From Sorangium aterium (GTDB lineage Bacteria > Myxococcota_A > Polyangia > Polyangiales > Polyangiaceae): a stretch of 64,000 nt of DNA. Within the stretch, counting starts at the first letter, position 1. Each line of letters opens with the position of its first letter. Position numbers and translations under genes: made by a program. The stretch spans positions 1,240,001 to 1,304,000 of the forward strand of contig NZ_JAQNDK010000003.1 of assembly GCF_028368935.1 (NCBI RefSeq), in the 5' to 3' direction. Shown here one piece after another: positions 53,112 to 62,078 of this stretch. The notes under the pieces are model-generated. The model was not told the origin of the DNA. It was given only the letters and a program-made list of their open reading frames with translations, and did not search any database.

Positions 53112-53708
53112 ATGCATGACGAACGGACGGCCCCGAAGCGGATCCGCGTGACAGGACTGCAAGAGGCCCAGCTGCCGGCGCTCGTGGCGCTGGAGCAGGC
53201 CTGTACGGCGATGCACCGCGAGGCTGGCCCTGGGGTGGCGGAGGTCGAGGCGCGGACGCTCGCCGATCTCGCCGCGCTGACGCGGCGGCACGACGTGCGC
53301 GTGGCAGAGGCGGACGACGAGGTAGCCGGTTACCTGGCGTGGCGCGACGAGGCGCCTGGGGTCGCAGTCCTGGAGGAGCTCTCGGTGCACCCGGACCACC
53401 AGCGATGCGGCATCGGCACGCGGCTGCTCGCGGAGCTCCAGGGGCGAGCGCGCGAGCTCGGCCTGAAGCAGGTCGTGGTGCGCTCCAGGGAGAAGGCGAG
53501 CTGGGCCCGGGCTTTCTACGAGAAGAAGGGCTTCGAGCCGCTCGGCGACGACGCGCCGGCGGAGGTCCGGGCGTGGTGGAGCGAGCAGGAGGCCTCCGGG
53601 AGCCCGCTGACCCGAGCCGGCGAGGTCGTCCTGTGGGCGGCCATCCCGCCGCAACGCCCTGAAGCGTTGGACGAGGGCGACGCGGGCGACGAGCGCGGCG
53701 AGAGCTGA
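53112..53708 (+). CDS. GNAT-family N-acetyltransferase
   Basis: A 198-residue protein from ATG 53112. The acetyl-CoA-binding motif A is clear in VLEELSVHPDHQRCGIGTRL ('QRCGIG', the Q/RxxGxG/A loop), followed by KQVVVRSREKASWARAFYEK and KGFEPLGDD (motif B and the 'FYEKxGF' element). It transfers an acetyl group from acetyl-CoA to an unknown amine, small molecule or protein. The C-terminal ~40 residues are acidic and low complexity, beyond the normal GNAT end. It is cytosolic. Confidence 0.88.
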   Translation: MHDERTAPKRIRVTGLQEAQLPALVALEQACTAMHREAGPGVAEVEARTLADLAALTRRHDVRVAEADDEVAGYLAWRDEAPGVAVLEELSVHPDHQRCGIGTRLLAELQGRARELGLKQVVVRSREKASWARAFYEKKGFEPLGDDAPAEVRAWWSEQEASGSPLTRAGEVVLWAAIPPQRPEALDEGDAGDERGES

Positions 53709-53865
53709 ACCCAGCCGGGCGGACCGTTCGCTCGGGGCCGTCCCGAGCCGACGGGCGCCCGGACGAAGGCGCGCGGCTGCAGAAGCGCGCGGACGACTCG
53801 GCCAGGGTTCGCCTGGCTGCGCTCGGACCAGCCGTGGGGCCTGGAACCCCGCCCGGGCGCGCGAG

Positions 53866-53886
53866 TTGACATAATGTTTCTTATGC
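53866..53886 (+). promoter_or_regulatory. AT-rich TTGACA with operator-like dyad
   Basis: TTGACATAATGTTTCTTATG contains a consensus -35 hexamer and an inverted repeat CATAA/TTATG around TGTTTC. No good -10 box follows at the right distance and no recognised gene starts downstream, so this may be an orphan promoter, a small-RNA start or a binding site. Confidence 0.3.
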
Positions 53887-53978
53887 GATCCAATGCCGGT
53901 GCGGCGGGCAGGGGAGCTCGGCTCGATTTCGCGAGCAAATTCATGCATCTGGGGCCGATGCGGGCCGCATCCCGCGGC

Positions 53979-54087
53979 GGTCGCCGCCGTTGCCGCAACC
54001 CCGGTCGGCCTCGCTCACGGCAACCTGGGTCCGCCGCACCGGTCGCCGCCGTTGCCGCAACCTGGGTCGGCCTCGCCCACGGCCACC
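53979..54087. repeat. 62-bp tandem repeat (about 1.75 copies)
   Basis: The first unit (53979-54040) is followed by a second from 54041 that matches nearly base for base over about 47 bases, starting GGTCGCCGCCGTTGCCGCAA. It includes CAACCTGGGTCGG, a 13-mer also found at 421-433 beside the junction of the duplicated phosphoesterase fragment. Confidence 0.7.
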
Positions 54088-54236
54088 GCCCCGCCGGTGC
54101 TGCCCGCCACGAGACCTGGCCGGAGGCCCCCCGTCCAGCGTCCCCCCGAAGCACGCCTCAAGGCGTCGGCAGCGATGCCCTGCGCGCCCCTCGGCCCGCC
54201 GGCATCAAGCCGCCGCGCCTCAACCTGTGCGTGTGT

Positions 54237-55508
54237 TCAGCCCTTCGGAACCGGGGGCGTCTCGACGTCCAGGCTCAGCAGCGAGCCGCCGTTCGTCAGG
54301 ACGAACGCGCGCCGGCCGTACGCCGCCGGCGTCATCGCGATCCCGCCGCCGGTCTCGATGCCGTCGATCACGGCCCCGTCCAGCGGAGAGAACAGGAAGA
54401 TCCCGTAGCGCGTGGTCGTCACCAGCAACGCCCCCGAGAACGGCACGGGGGCCGAGATGCCGCCGTCTGGCAGATCCCGGCGCCAGATCGTGCGGCCATC
54501 CTCCGGATCGAGCGCCCACAGGCCGGTCATGCCGGAGGACGCGAGCAGCACCTTCCGCGCGGGCACGATCGGACCGCCTCCGCTCCGAGGCTGGTGCGCA
54601 GGCTGCTCCCACAGGAGAAGCTCGGTCACGCCGACCGCCGCCTCGTTCACCCAGGCCCGGGTCCCGTTCTCGGCGTCGAGCGCGAAGACCCCGCCCGCGT
54701 AACCCGCCACGAAGACCACATCGCCCGAGGCGATCTTCCCGAGGACCGGCGTGGTGTCCGTGTCGAGGTACTTCGGCGTCTGGCCGCCAGCGCTCTGCTC
54801 GGCCTCGGCGGCCAGGTCGACGAGCGCCCACTGCTCGGACCCGTCCTTGAGGTCGTAGGCCATCACGACCCCGTCCGAGAACGCGGTGTAGACCTTGTCC
54901 CGGCCGAGCGCCGGCCCCGCGTACCCGGCGATCTCCATCCCGCCCGCCGGCGTCCGGTGCTGGTGCCAGCGCATCGCCCCCGTCGCCGCGTCGAGCGCGA
55001 TCAACGTGTCGTTCGCGTTCGTCACGTAGAGAACGCCGTCGCGCAGCACCGGCCGCCGCGCGACCTTCGCGTTGGTCATGAAGCGGTAGAGCAGCGTGCC
55101 GTCCGACGCGCGCACCTTGTAGAGCGCGCCGTCGTCCGAGCCGAAATAGACCGTGTCCGACGCGGCGTCGTAGAGCGGCTCGCACTGCACCGGGCCGAGC
55201 GTCTCGAAGCGCCACAGGACGTCGCTCGTGTCCGCACGCACCGCGTACAGGCCGTGATCGCTCGATCCGACGAAGACGCGCCGGTGCGCCACGTCGATCT
55301 CGGGGCGGCCGCGCTCGTAGGCCTCGCCGACCTTGCGCGTCTCGGCGGTGATCTCGCGGCGCATGGTGATGCCGAGCGCGCCGCCTGGATGGTGCAGCCA
55401 GAGCGGCGCATCGGGCGCCGCAGCGACGCCCAGGTTGCCGCAGCCGCTCAGCGGCGCGAGCCCCAGCCAGACGAGCGCGACGCCCGCTGCGCGGCTAGTG
55501 CGGCGCAT
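54237..55508 (-). CDS. BamB-like PQQ-repeat beta-propeller lipoprotein
   Basis: ATG 55508 (overlapping the upstream gene's stop by 14 bases) gives 423 residues. The signal peptide ends PLSGCGN, a lipobox. The body is a series of PQQ-type propeller blades: RRVFVGSSDHGLYAVRADTS, DTVYFGSDDGALYKVRASDG, GVLYVTNANDTLIALDAATG, DVVFVAGYAGGVFALDAENG and KVLLASSGMTGLWALDPEDG. In E. coli BamB assists outer-membrane protein assembly and lies directly downstream of yfgM; the same order is seen here. Assignment to the Bam complex rests on that synteny plus fold. Confidence 0.8.
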   Translation of the reverse strand: MRRTSRAAGVALVWLGLAPLSGCGNLGVAAAPDAPLWLHHPGGALGITMRREITAETRKVGEAYERGRPEIDVAHRRVFVGSSDHGLYAVRADTSDVLWRFETLGPVQCEPLYDAASDTVYFGSDDGALYKVRASDGTLLYRFMTNAKVARRPVLRDGVLYVTNANDTLIALDAATGAMRWHQHRTPAGGMEIAGYAGPALGRDKVYTAFSDGVVMAYDLKDGSEQWALVDLAAEAEQSAGGQTPKYLDTDTTPVLGKIASGDVVFVAGYAGGVFALDAENGTRAWVNEAAVGVTELLLWEQPAHQPRSGGGPIVPARKVLLASSGMTGLWALDPEDGRTIWRRDLPDGGISAPVPFSGALLVTTTRYGIFLFSPLDGAVIDGIETGGGIAMTPAAYGRRAFVLTNGGSLLSLDVETPPVPKG

Positions 55509-56790
55509 CGCCCGCCTTCTTCTCCGCGTTCTCACGCGCCCGGCGGAGCAGCTGCTCGATCTCCTCCGGCGTCATCGACTGGCCCTTCGGACCGCCGAAC
55601 GCGGCGCGAGGCGGCACGGCGGCCGGATCGATCTTGCGCAGCATCTCCTCGACGACCGCCTCGAGGAACTGGAACGGGCGGCCCTCCGTCGACGGCGCCT
55701 GGAGCTTCTCGTGCGCGCTCTTGAGCAGCTCCTTCGCCTTGTCGGTGTCGCCCTTGGCCAGGTAGAGCCGCGCTTGGTGGTACAGCGCGAGCTCCTTGTA
55801 GCCCTTCATGTCGATCGCCTCGAGCTCCTTGAACGACGCGAGCGCGCCGTCGAGATCACCCTTGCCCTCCCGGGCGAAGGCGATGCCCTCGATGGCGCGC
55901 CCCTTCACGTCGGGATCGGCCCCGGCCAGCGGCGACGAGACCACGACGCTGTACGCGTCCAGCGCGTGAGCGTAGTCCTTCTTGTCGAGCAGCACCCCGG
56001 CCTGCCCGAGCTTCGCCAGGGTCGCCGCGCCGGTGCCGGCGTGCTCGTCGATGACCTTGTTGTACTCGGCGAGCGCGGTGGCCGACCGCTCGTCCGCGGT
56101 CTTGAAGGTCCTCGTGACGTCGAGCTCCTTCTCCTCGTCGGTGCGCGTGTCCTCGGCGAGCACCCTGCCCCGATCCGCGGCGACGGCCGCGACGAGCGCC
56201 GACGTGGACGCGGCGTCCTTCTTCTCGGCCCGCGACAGGTAGAACAGGACGCCGCCGGTCGCGACGATCGCCGCCACCACGCCCCACTGGACGATGTGGA
56301 AGTTCGCCTTGATCCACCGGCCAGCGCCGCTGGTCATCCGGCTGAGCGCGTCCTCGACCATCTCGCCCGGCAGCAGCTGGACCGGGCGGCGCCCCTCGGC
56401 CTGCTCCCTGCGGCGAGCGAGCAGCTCCTTCGCGCGGGCGTTCTTGTCCTTGGGCAGCTCCTCGCCTGTCGCCTTCTTCTTGCGGCGGCGCGCGGTGGCC
56501 TCGTCGCGGCGGCGGGATGCGCGGTTCGGCGCTGCCTCGACCGCCTCCTCGCTCGCCGCCTCCGGCGCGGGGGCCTCTTCGGCCTCGCCGACGCCGAGCG
56601 CGTCGGCCACGCGCTGCGCGGCCTCGTCGTCGCCATCGCCGCCGGCGTCCTTCACCGGAGCGCCGCGCGGCGGCCTCGCCGGGGCCGCCTCCGCGGCCCC
56701 GTCCTCGTCGCCATCGCTCCGCGTGGCAGCGACATCGCCGTCGCTCTGCGCGGATTTCTCTTCGGCCTGCTCTCGGTCCTTGTCCGACAC
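55495..56790 (-). CDS. YfgM-like TPR membrane protein
   Basis: A 431-residue protein from GTG 56790. A long acidic/Ala-rich N-terminus with a basic RRRDEATARRRKKK patch precedes a single membrane helix (FHIVQWGVVAAIVATGGVLF, ~166-188). Periplasmic TPR-like helices follow (EYNKVIDEHAGTGAATLAKL, DKKDYAHALDAYSVVV, LDGALASFKELEAI, YLAKGDTDKAKELLKSAHEK). This is the layout of YfgM, which binds the SecYEG/PpiD translocon and hands proteins to periplasmic chaperones. The cytoplasmic extension is much longer than in E. coli. The BamB-like gene overlaps its 3' end. Confidence 0.75.
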   Translation of the reverse strand: MSDKDREQAEEKSAQSDGDVAATRSDGDEDGAAEAAPARPPRGAPVKDAGGDGDDEAAQRVADALGVGEAEEAPAPEAASEEAVEAAPNRASRRRDEATARRRKKKATGEELPKDKNARAKELLARRREQAEGRRPVQLLPGEMVEDALSRMTSGAGRWIKANFHIVQWGVVAAIVATGGVLFYLSRAEKKDAASTSALVAAVAADRGRVLAEDTRTDEEKELDVTRTFKTADERSATALAEYNKVIDEHAGTGAATLAKLGQAGVLLDKKDYAHALDAYSVVVSSPLAGADPDVKGRAIEGIAFAREGKGDLDGALASFKELEAIDMKGYKELALYHQARLYLAKGDTDKAKELLKSAHEKLQAPSTEGRPFQFLEAVVEEMLRKIDPAAVPPRAAFGGPKGQSMTPEEIEQLLRRARENAEKKAGDAPH

Positions 56791-56821
56791 GCGGCGGACT
56801 CTAGTCTCGCGGCCTGCGGCG

Positions 56822-59800
56822 TCAATCTGGCCGGTGAGCGGCGGGTGCTTCGTCGTCCGAGCGCGCCGGCGCCCCGGCCTCGTCGGGCGACCAGGGCGCA
56901 GGCGGCGGGGGCGGGATCTCGTCGGCGAGCGGGACGACCGCGCACGCGGACACCTCGACGTTCTGGGTCGCGTACACCACGAAATCGCCGTAATTGCCGG
57001 CCTGCGCGCCCGCGGCGGGCGGCAGCGTCGCGAACGCCTCGGTCGGCTCGCTCCCCGGCGGGATCGCGAGCGTGACCGCGCGCTCCGCGTCGAGCTCCGG
57101 CGCGCTGGCCGGGACGAGCGACGCGCCGTCCCGCTTCGGCGGGCGCCAGCTGCGCGTGGGCCTGCCGAACCGCACCTCGCCGGGGCGGCCGTCGTCGGTC
57201 CGCGCGCGGCAGATGACGCGCACGCCCTTGCCGTTGCCGGCCTTCGGGATCACGACGCCGAGGCCCACCCCGCTCTTCGCGAAGCGGCGCAGGCGGCCGA
57301 GATCGCGCTCGCGCGGCCCGCCGAGCAGGTCGAGGATGTCGGCCCGGAGCGCGAGCCCGAGCCCCCCCGGAAGCGGATCGGGCGTGCCGAGCATGCGCAG
57401 GAGCGGCGCCCGGAGCTCGGGGCCGGCGCCGAGCTTCACGAGGGCCTCCGCGATCGCGACCCGCGCGGTCTGGTACGGCTCCTGGCTCAGCCGCTCCGCG
57501 AGCGCCGGCCGCGCGGCGTCCTCGCCGATGGCCGCGAGCGCGGCCGCGGCGTACGGGCGGAGCCGCACGTCGCCGAGCGCCGCGATGAGCGGCGGCAGCG
57601 CCGCCTTCACCCGGATCTTGGCGAGCGCGTCCACGATCTCGCGCGCCCGCTCGAACGAGGTCACCTCGCCCGCGTCGGCGCCGCCGTCCTGCTCGGGGCC
57701 GCGGACCACCTGCCGCAGCCACGCCACGAGGACGTCGTCGCCGCGGCGATCGCCCGACTCCGCCAGCGCGAGCGCCGCGAGGCGCCGCCACTTGCGGTCG
57801 CGATCGACGACGAGATCGCGGGTGAGCGGCGCGCCCTCGCCGAGCCGCGTGAGGGTCAGCGCCGCCCAGCGCCGCACCTCGTCGTCCTCGTCGCGCACGA
57901 GCGCGAGGCGCAGCGAGGGCGCCGCCTCGGAGCGGCGCAGATCGAACAGCACCTCGCCCGCCTTGCGCCGGATGGCGACGTCCGCGTCGTCGAGCAGCGC
58001 CGCGACCTCGACGACGGCGTCGGCGTCGCCCGCGATGCCGCGGCGGAGCGCGTCGGGCCATCCCTTGCCCTCCTGCCGGAGGCCGCGGACCTCGTAACGC
58101 CCGTGCGACGCCTCGATCGCGCGAAGCTCCGACCGCATCGCGCCGAGCTCCGCCGGGCGCAGCGCGGAGACGTCCTCCTGCTGGCGCGGATCGGTCGCCA
58201 CGTCGTAGAGCGCGCACGCGCCGATCTTGCGCGCGCAGACGAGCCGCAGCGTGCCCTTGGCGAGCAGCGTCTGCGCGTCCGTCTCGGCGAAGGCGAAGCC
58301 CGGGAGCGAGGGCGGCCCGCCCGGCGGGGCCGCCTTGCCCTGCTCCGCCGCCTCGTCGCCCGAGGCGAGCAGCGGCCCGAGGTCGGCGCCGCGCACGCGC
58401 GCCGGCCTCGGGATGCCGAGCCCCGCGAGCACCGTCGGCAGGAGATCGACGAGCTGCACCGGCGCCCGGACCACGCGGGGCGAGAGCAGGCCGGGCGCGC
58501 TCACGACGAGCGGCACGCGCGCCTGCTCCTCGTACACGGTCGTGCCGTGGTAGCGGCCGCCGTGCTCGCCGAACTCCTCGCCGTGATCGGCCGTGACGAT
58601 CACGACGGCGTCCGGGCGCCCCTTGCGGACCTCGTCCACGATCGCCCCTACCCCCGCGTCCGCCATGGCGATCTCCGCGTCGTAGCGGTCGATGTCGCGG
58701 TCGCCGAGCGGGTGCTCCGGGTGCGCCTCGTACGGCTCGTGCGGCTCGAAGAGGTGCACCCACATGAACGCGCGCTGCTCCGGCCCGAGCCCGGCGAGGT
58801 AGCTCCGCACCTGCTCCAGACGGAGCTGGGCGCTCGCGAACTCGACCTTCCGGTACTCGAAATCGAGCGCCCGGTCGCGCAACGCGCCGAAGCGCTCGCC
58901 GTCGATGAAGAACACCGCCGGCGGGTAGAAGCCCGCCGTCTTGTAGCCGTAGCGGCGGAGGTGCTGCGCGAAGGTCTCGGAGTCGTCCCCGAGCCCTTGC
59001 AGCACGAGCGGGCGGATGTACTTGCCCGTCATGAGCGACGACACGGCGTACGACGTGTGCGGCGTCGGCGTGTACGCCGCGTCGAACCGCACGCCCTCGG
59101 CCGCGAGGCGATCGAGGTTCGGGGTGATCTTCCTGTCGTAGCCGTACGCCCCCACGTGGTCGGCGCGCAGGGCGTCGACGCTGATCAGCACGATGTCGCG
59201 CCCCCGCAGATCGATGGCGTGCCCGCTTGCGCGCTCGTCGAGCGGCGCGGCGTCGAGCGCCTCGGGCGGCGACAGCACGGCGGCGAGCTCGACCACGTGG
59301 CCGAGCAGCGGGCTGTGCGTCGCGTAGATCAGCCGGATGTTGTCCGCCAGCGCGAGCCTGTCCGCCGCGCCGGGCGCGAGCGCCGCGCCGAACGCGAAGA
59401 GGACGAGCGCGAGCGCCGCGCGCACCAGCCTGGGCGAGCGCCGCCCGTGCGCGTCCTCCAGGCGAGCCGCGCGCGCGGGCAGCGCCGGCGTCGCGAAGGT
59501 CGCCGCCGCGAGCGTGAGCGCCGCGAGCCCCAGGTGGAAGGCGGCGTAGAGGCGCGGCAAGACGCGCACGTTCGCGACCTCGAGCAGCACGATCGCGCAG
59601 ATCGCCGCGAGGAGGAGCCACCTGCCGGCGGCCGCGGCGCGCGCCCGCTTCAAGGCGCGCGCCGCGCGCGGCGCCGCGGCGAACGTCGCCGCGGCGGCGA
59701 AGAGCGCGAGCGCCGCGATGAAGGGCGCGCGCCGGCCGCCCTCGAGCATGCGCCCCGTCGAGACGCCGAAGGCCACCGCGCCGCCGAACGCGCCCGCGAT

Positions 59801-60325
59801 CAGCGCTGCCGCGGCGCGGAACGCCTTGCGCTCGGCGCGCATGACGATCTCGAGCACCGCGCCGAGGACGGCGGCGCACGGCGCCGCGGCCGAGAGCGCG
59901 AGCGGCAGGAGGTCGCGCAGGGCGCGGCCGAGCTCGTAGGGCCCGAGCAGCTCTCGCCACCGCCACGCGCCGACGACCAGGAGCTCGGCGAGCGCGAGCG
60001 CCGTGATCGCGAGGTAGGCGTCCGCCATGCGCCACCCGATCTCCGTCTCCAGCTTCCGCGGAGGCGCGTCGGAGTTCCCGCTCGGGAACGTGGCGCGGCT
60101 CGGCGCGGGCGCCGGCGTGGACGGGCGCGCCGGCCCGGTCTGCGGACGCGGCGCCGCCGGGGCCCGGTGGCCGGCAGGCCCCGGCACGACGCCCTCCCCG
60201 GCGGCCGTCGTGTCAGGCCGGCTCCCCAGCAGGGGCCGCCCGGAGGGCACGGGCCCCCCGGGAGGCCGGCCGGCGCCCCCATGGCCCCGCGGGCGCATCG
60301 GAGCGGCCCCGTTGCGCTCGGTCAT
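56822..60325 (-). CDS. Alkaline-phosphatase-superfamily membrane protein with HEAT repeats
   Basis: A 1167-residue protein. A Pro-rich N-terminus is followed by several membrane helices (~105-300). A sulfatase-like domain (~375-640) shows DIVLISVDALRADHVGAYGY, PHTSYAVSSLMTGKY and VIVTADHGEEFGEHGGRYHG. The nucleophile position holds Thr (TSYAV) instead of the CxPxR of formylglycine sulfatases, so a phosphotransferase or phosphodiesterase of the LtaS/EptA type is more likely. Residues ~770-1000 are HEAT-like repeats. It begins inside the greA stop codon (ATGA), so it is coupled to greA. The yfgM-like gene follows by 31 bases. Substrate unknown. Confidence 0.75.
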   Translation of the reverse strand: MTERNGAAPMRPRGHGGAGRPPGGPVPSGRPLLGSRPDTTAAGEGVVPGPAGHRAPAAPRPQTGPARPSTPAPAPSRATFPSGNSDAPPRKLETEIGWRMADAYLAITALALAELLVVGAWRWRELLGPYELGRALRDLLPLALSAAAPCAAVLGAVLEIVMRAERKAFRAAAALIAGAFGGAVAFGVSTGRMLEGGRRAPFIAALALFAAAATFAAAPRAARALKRARAAAAGRWLLLAAICAIVLLEVANVRVLPRLYAAFHLGLAALTLAAATFATPALPARAARLEDAHGRRSPRLVRAALALVLFAFGAALAPGAADRLALADNIRLIYATHSPLLGHVVELAAVLSPPEALDAAPLDERASGHAIDLRGRDIVLISVDALRADHVGAYGYDRKITPNLDRLAAEGVRFDAAYTPTPHTSYAVSSLMTGKYIRPLVLQGLGDDSETFAQHLRRYGYKTAGFYPPAVFFIDGERFGALRDRALDFEYRKVEFASAQLRLEQVRSYLAGLGPEQRAFMWVHLFEPHEPYEAHPEHPLGDRDIDRYDAEIAMADAGVGAIVDEVRKGRPDAVVIVTADHGEEFGEHGGRYHGTTVYEEQARVPLVVSAPGLLSPRVVRAPVQLVDLLPTVLAGLGIPRPARVRGADLGPLLASGDEAAEQGKAAPPGGPPSLPGFAFAETDAQTLLAKGTLRLVCARKIGACALYDVATDPRQQEDVSALRPAELGAMRSELRAIEASHGRYEVRGLRQEGKGWPDALRRGIAGDADAVVEVAALLDDADVAIRRKAGEVLFDLRRSEAAPSLRLALVRDEDDEVRRWAALTLTRLGEGAPLTRDLVVDRDRKWRRLAALALAESGDRRGDDVLVAWLRQVVRGPEQDGGADAGEVTSFERAREIVDALAKIRVKAALPPLIAALGDVRLRPYAAAALAAIGEDAARPALAERLSQEPYQTARVAIAEALVKLGAGPELRAPLLRMLGTPDPLPGGLGLALRADILDLLGGPRERDLGRLRRFAKSGVGLGVVIPKAGNGKGVRVICRARTDDGRPGEVRFGRPTRSWRPPKRDGASLVPASAPELDAERAVTLAIPPGSEPTEAFATLPPAAGAQAGNYGDFVVYATQNVEVSACAVVPLADEIPPPPPAPWSPDEAGAPARSDDEAPAAHRPD

Positions 60326-60798
60326 GCGAAGGAGACTTCGAGGATCTCGTACGTGCGCGGCCCGGCCGGCATGTTCACGCGGACCTCCTCGCCGACCTCA
60401 TGGCCGAGCAGCGCGCGCGCGAGCGGCGACGCGATGGAGATGCGCCCGACCTTGAGATCGGCCTCCTCGGGCCCGACGATCTGGAAGCTCTGCTCCTCGT
60501 CCGTGTCCACGTTCGCGAGCTTGACCTTGGCGCCGAACTGGACCTTGCTGCCGCTCAGCTTCGACGGATCGATCACCTCGGCGCGCGAGAGCGTCTGCTC
60601 GAGGTAGCTGATGCGGGCGACGATCATGCCCTGCCGCTCCTTGGCGGCGTGGTACTCGGCGTTCTCGGAGAGATCGCCGTGCTCCCGGGCCGTGCCGATG
60701 TCCTTGACGACCTGCGGCAGGTCGATCTCTTTCAGCCGTCGCATCTCTTCGCGGAGCCGCGCTTGCCCCTCGGGCGTCATCGGTACTTTCTCGGACAT
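60322..60798 (-). CDS. greA: Transcription elongation factor GreA
   Basis: A 158-residue protein. The N-terminal coiled coil (GQARLREEMRRLKEIDLPQV, REHGDLSENAEYHAAKERQG) has the invariant acidic tip in GDLSENAEY. The FKBP-like C-terminal domain includes VQFGAKVKLANVDT, ISIASPLARALLGHEVGEEV. The 'AEYHAAKERQGMI' signature marks GreA as opposed to GreB. It rescues stalled RNA polymerase by promoting cleavage of backtracked RNA. It heads the apparent greA, HEAT-phosphatase, yfgM-like, bamB-like operon, with its stop overlapping the next start. Confidence 0.95.
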   Translation of the reverse strand: MSEKVPMTPEGQARLREEMRRLKEIDLPQVVKDIGTAREHGDLSENAEYHAAKERQGMIVARISYLEQTLSRAEVIDPSKLSGSKVQFGAKVKLANVDTDEEQSFQIVGPEEADLKVGRISIASPLARALLGHEVGEEVRVNMPAGPRTYEILEVSFA

Positions 60799-60909
60799 GG
60801 TGGGACGCTTTTAGCATGGCTCCCGGCCGGGAGACGACGGCCCTGGGCGCGCCGATCGCCCGAGGCGCCAGGCGCCCGGACCGCAGCGCGGGCTCCGCGC
60901 CGCCGTCGC

Positions 60910-61224
60910 CTAGCCGCGCCAGCGGACGATCTTCCGCGGCAGCCGCCGCGCATGGGCGTCCGCTGACTTGGTCGCGCTCCGAACGAGGGCCGCCGCCGTC
61001 TTGGAGAGCTCCTCGGGATGCGGTCCGCCGTGCGGGACGGCCGCGGCGTCCACCGTCGCCGTGGCCGCGCCGGTCGCCTCGGCGATCCGCACCTCGACCG
61101 GGACGTCCGCGGCCGGGAGCCGCACGAGGCCCCGGTACACGAACTCCCCTGGCGTATCTCCGGCGTCGGCCTGCTCCAGCACGTAGCGCGCGCCGGAGGA
61201 CGGCCGCCCGACAGCCTGCGTCAC
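60910..61224 (-). CDS. Small protein overlapping bamD, unknown
   Basis: A 104-residue protein from GTG 61224, which overlaps the bamD stop (CTGTGA context), implying translational coupling. An initial strand-rich half (GARYVLEQADAGDTPGEFVY, RGLVRLPAADVPVEVRI) precedes a helical, basic C-terminus (EELSKTAAALVRSATKSADA, HARRLPRKIVRW). No signal peptide. I recognise no family. Its coupling to bamD suggests a related role, but cytosolic location argues against direct membership of the Bam complex. Confidence 0.6.
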   Translation of the reverse strand: MTQAVGRPSSGARYVLEQADAGDTPGEFVYRGLVRLPAADVPVEVRIAEATGAATATVDAAAVPHGGPHPEELSKTAAALVRSATKSADAHARRLPRKIVRWRG

Positions 61225-62078
61225 AGCTGCGGCCCCGCGGGGGCGCGGCCCGACGCCGCCTTCTTGGCAGGCGCGCCGCGCGGCCCGCCCATCTCGTCGA
61301 GGAACCGGCGCGCGGTCACGGCGAACGGGCCACCCCAGTCCCGGATGACGGACTCGAACACGGCGCGCGCCTCGTCGGGCTTCTTCATCTTGAGGAGCGT
61401 CTCGCCCTTGAGGACGAGCGCCTCCGGATCGAGCCCGGAGCCCGGGAAGGTCCGCAGCGCGTAGTCGATCCGCGCGAGGGCCGCGTCGAACGCGTCTTCC
61501 TTGAGGTAGTAGCGCGCGACGTAGAGCTCGTGGCGCACGAGCCGCCCCGTCACGACCTCGAGCATGTAGGCCGCGTCGTCGCGGTACCGGCTGCGCGGGT
61601 ACTGCCGGAGGAACGTCCGGATCTCCTTGTAGGCCTCGAGCGTGGTCGCCTGATCGCGCTCCTCGGCCGGCGGCAGGAACACCGTGTCGTCGATGTCCAG
61701 GTAGAGCGCCTTCGCCATCCGGTACTTCGCGTACTCGACGTTCCGGTCCGTCCGGTGCTCCTGGATGAACGCGCGGTACTCCGAGATCGCCTCCGGGTAC
61801 TTTCCCTGCTCGAAATCGAGATCCGCGATCCTGAGATCGGCGAGCCGGGCGTAGCGGCTGTAAGCGAAGAGCCGCTTCACCTCGCCGAAGAGGGCGCGCG
61901 CGTCCTCCCAGTCCTTGGCCTGGAAGGCGGCCATCGCCTCGTTGTACGCGGCGCGCGCGTCCTCGGTGTACGTGAGGGTCGCGGTGCGGCCGTCGTTGAG
62001 CTCGAAATCGCAGCCCACGAGCCCGCCGAGGGCAGCGAGGCACCCGGCGAGGGCGAGGACAGCGGCGGAGGGTCTCAT
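61221..62078 (-). CDS. bamD: Outer-membrane assembly lipoprotein BamD
   Basis: A 285-residue protein. The signal peptide ends GGLVGCD, a good lipobox. TPR-like repeats fill the rest in BamD spacing: EDARAAYNEAMAAFQAKDWE, GKYPEAISEYRAFIQEHRTD, AYKEIRTFLRQYPRSRYRDD, LVRHELYVARYYLKEDAFDA, ALARIDYALRTFPGSG. BamD is the essential TPR lipoprotein of the Bam complex that binds BamA and recognises outer-membrane protein signals. The length is slightly above the ~245 of E. coli because of an Ala/Lys/Pro tail. Proximity to the BamB-like gene supports the call. Confidence 0.9.
   Translation of the reverse strand: MRPSAAVLALAGCLAALGGLVGCDFELNDGRTATLTYTEDARAAYNEAMAAFQAKDWEDARALFGEVKRLFAYSRYARLADLRIADLDFEQGKYPEAISEYRAFIQEHRTDRNVEYAKYRMAKALYLDIDDTVFLPPAEERDQATTLEAYKEIRTFLRQYPRSRYRDDAAYMLEVVTGRLVRHELYVARYYLKEDAFDAALARIDYALRTFPGSGLDPEALVLKGETLLKMKKPDEARAVFESVIRDWGGPFAVTARRFLDEMGGPRGAPAKKAASGRAPAGPQL

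Larger units (their letters stand above)
53709..54236. other. Intergenic with AT-rich dyad and tandem repeat
   Basis: About 530 bases between the GNAT gene and the convergent BamB-like gene. It contains the AT-rich island at 53866-53886 and the 62-bp tandem at 53979-54087. No coding frame here is convincing. Confidence 0.5.

Noticed and set aside
50871-53948. A 1000-codon minus-strand frame and other long antisense frames (for example 56294-60607 plus, 62075-63646 minus)
   Set aside because: Each is antisense to a gene with clear motifs and shows Arg/Pro/Ala-biased sequence without domains or signals.
56822-60325. Classical sulfatase activated by the SUMF1-like protein at 4174-5466
   Set aside because: The formylglycine motif CxPxR is absent; Thr occupies the site, so FGE activation is not expected.
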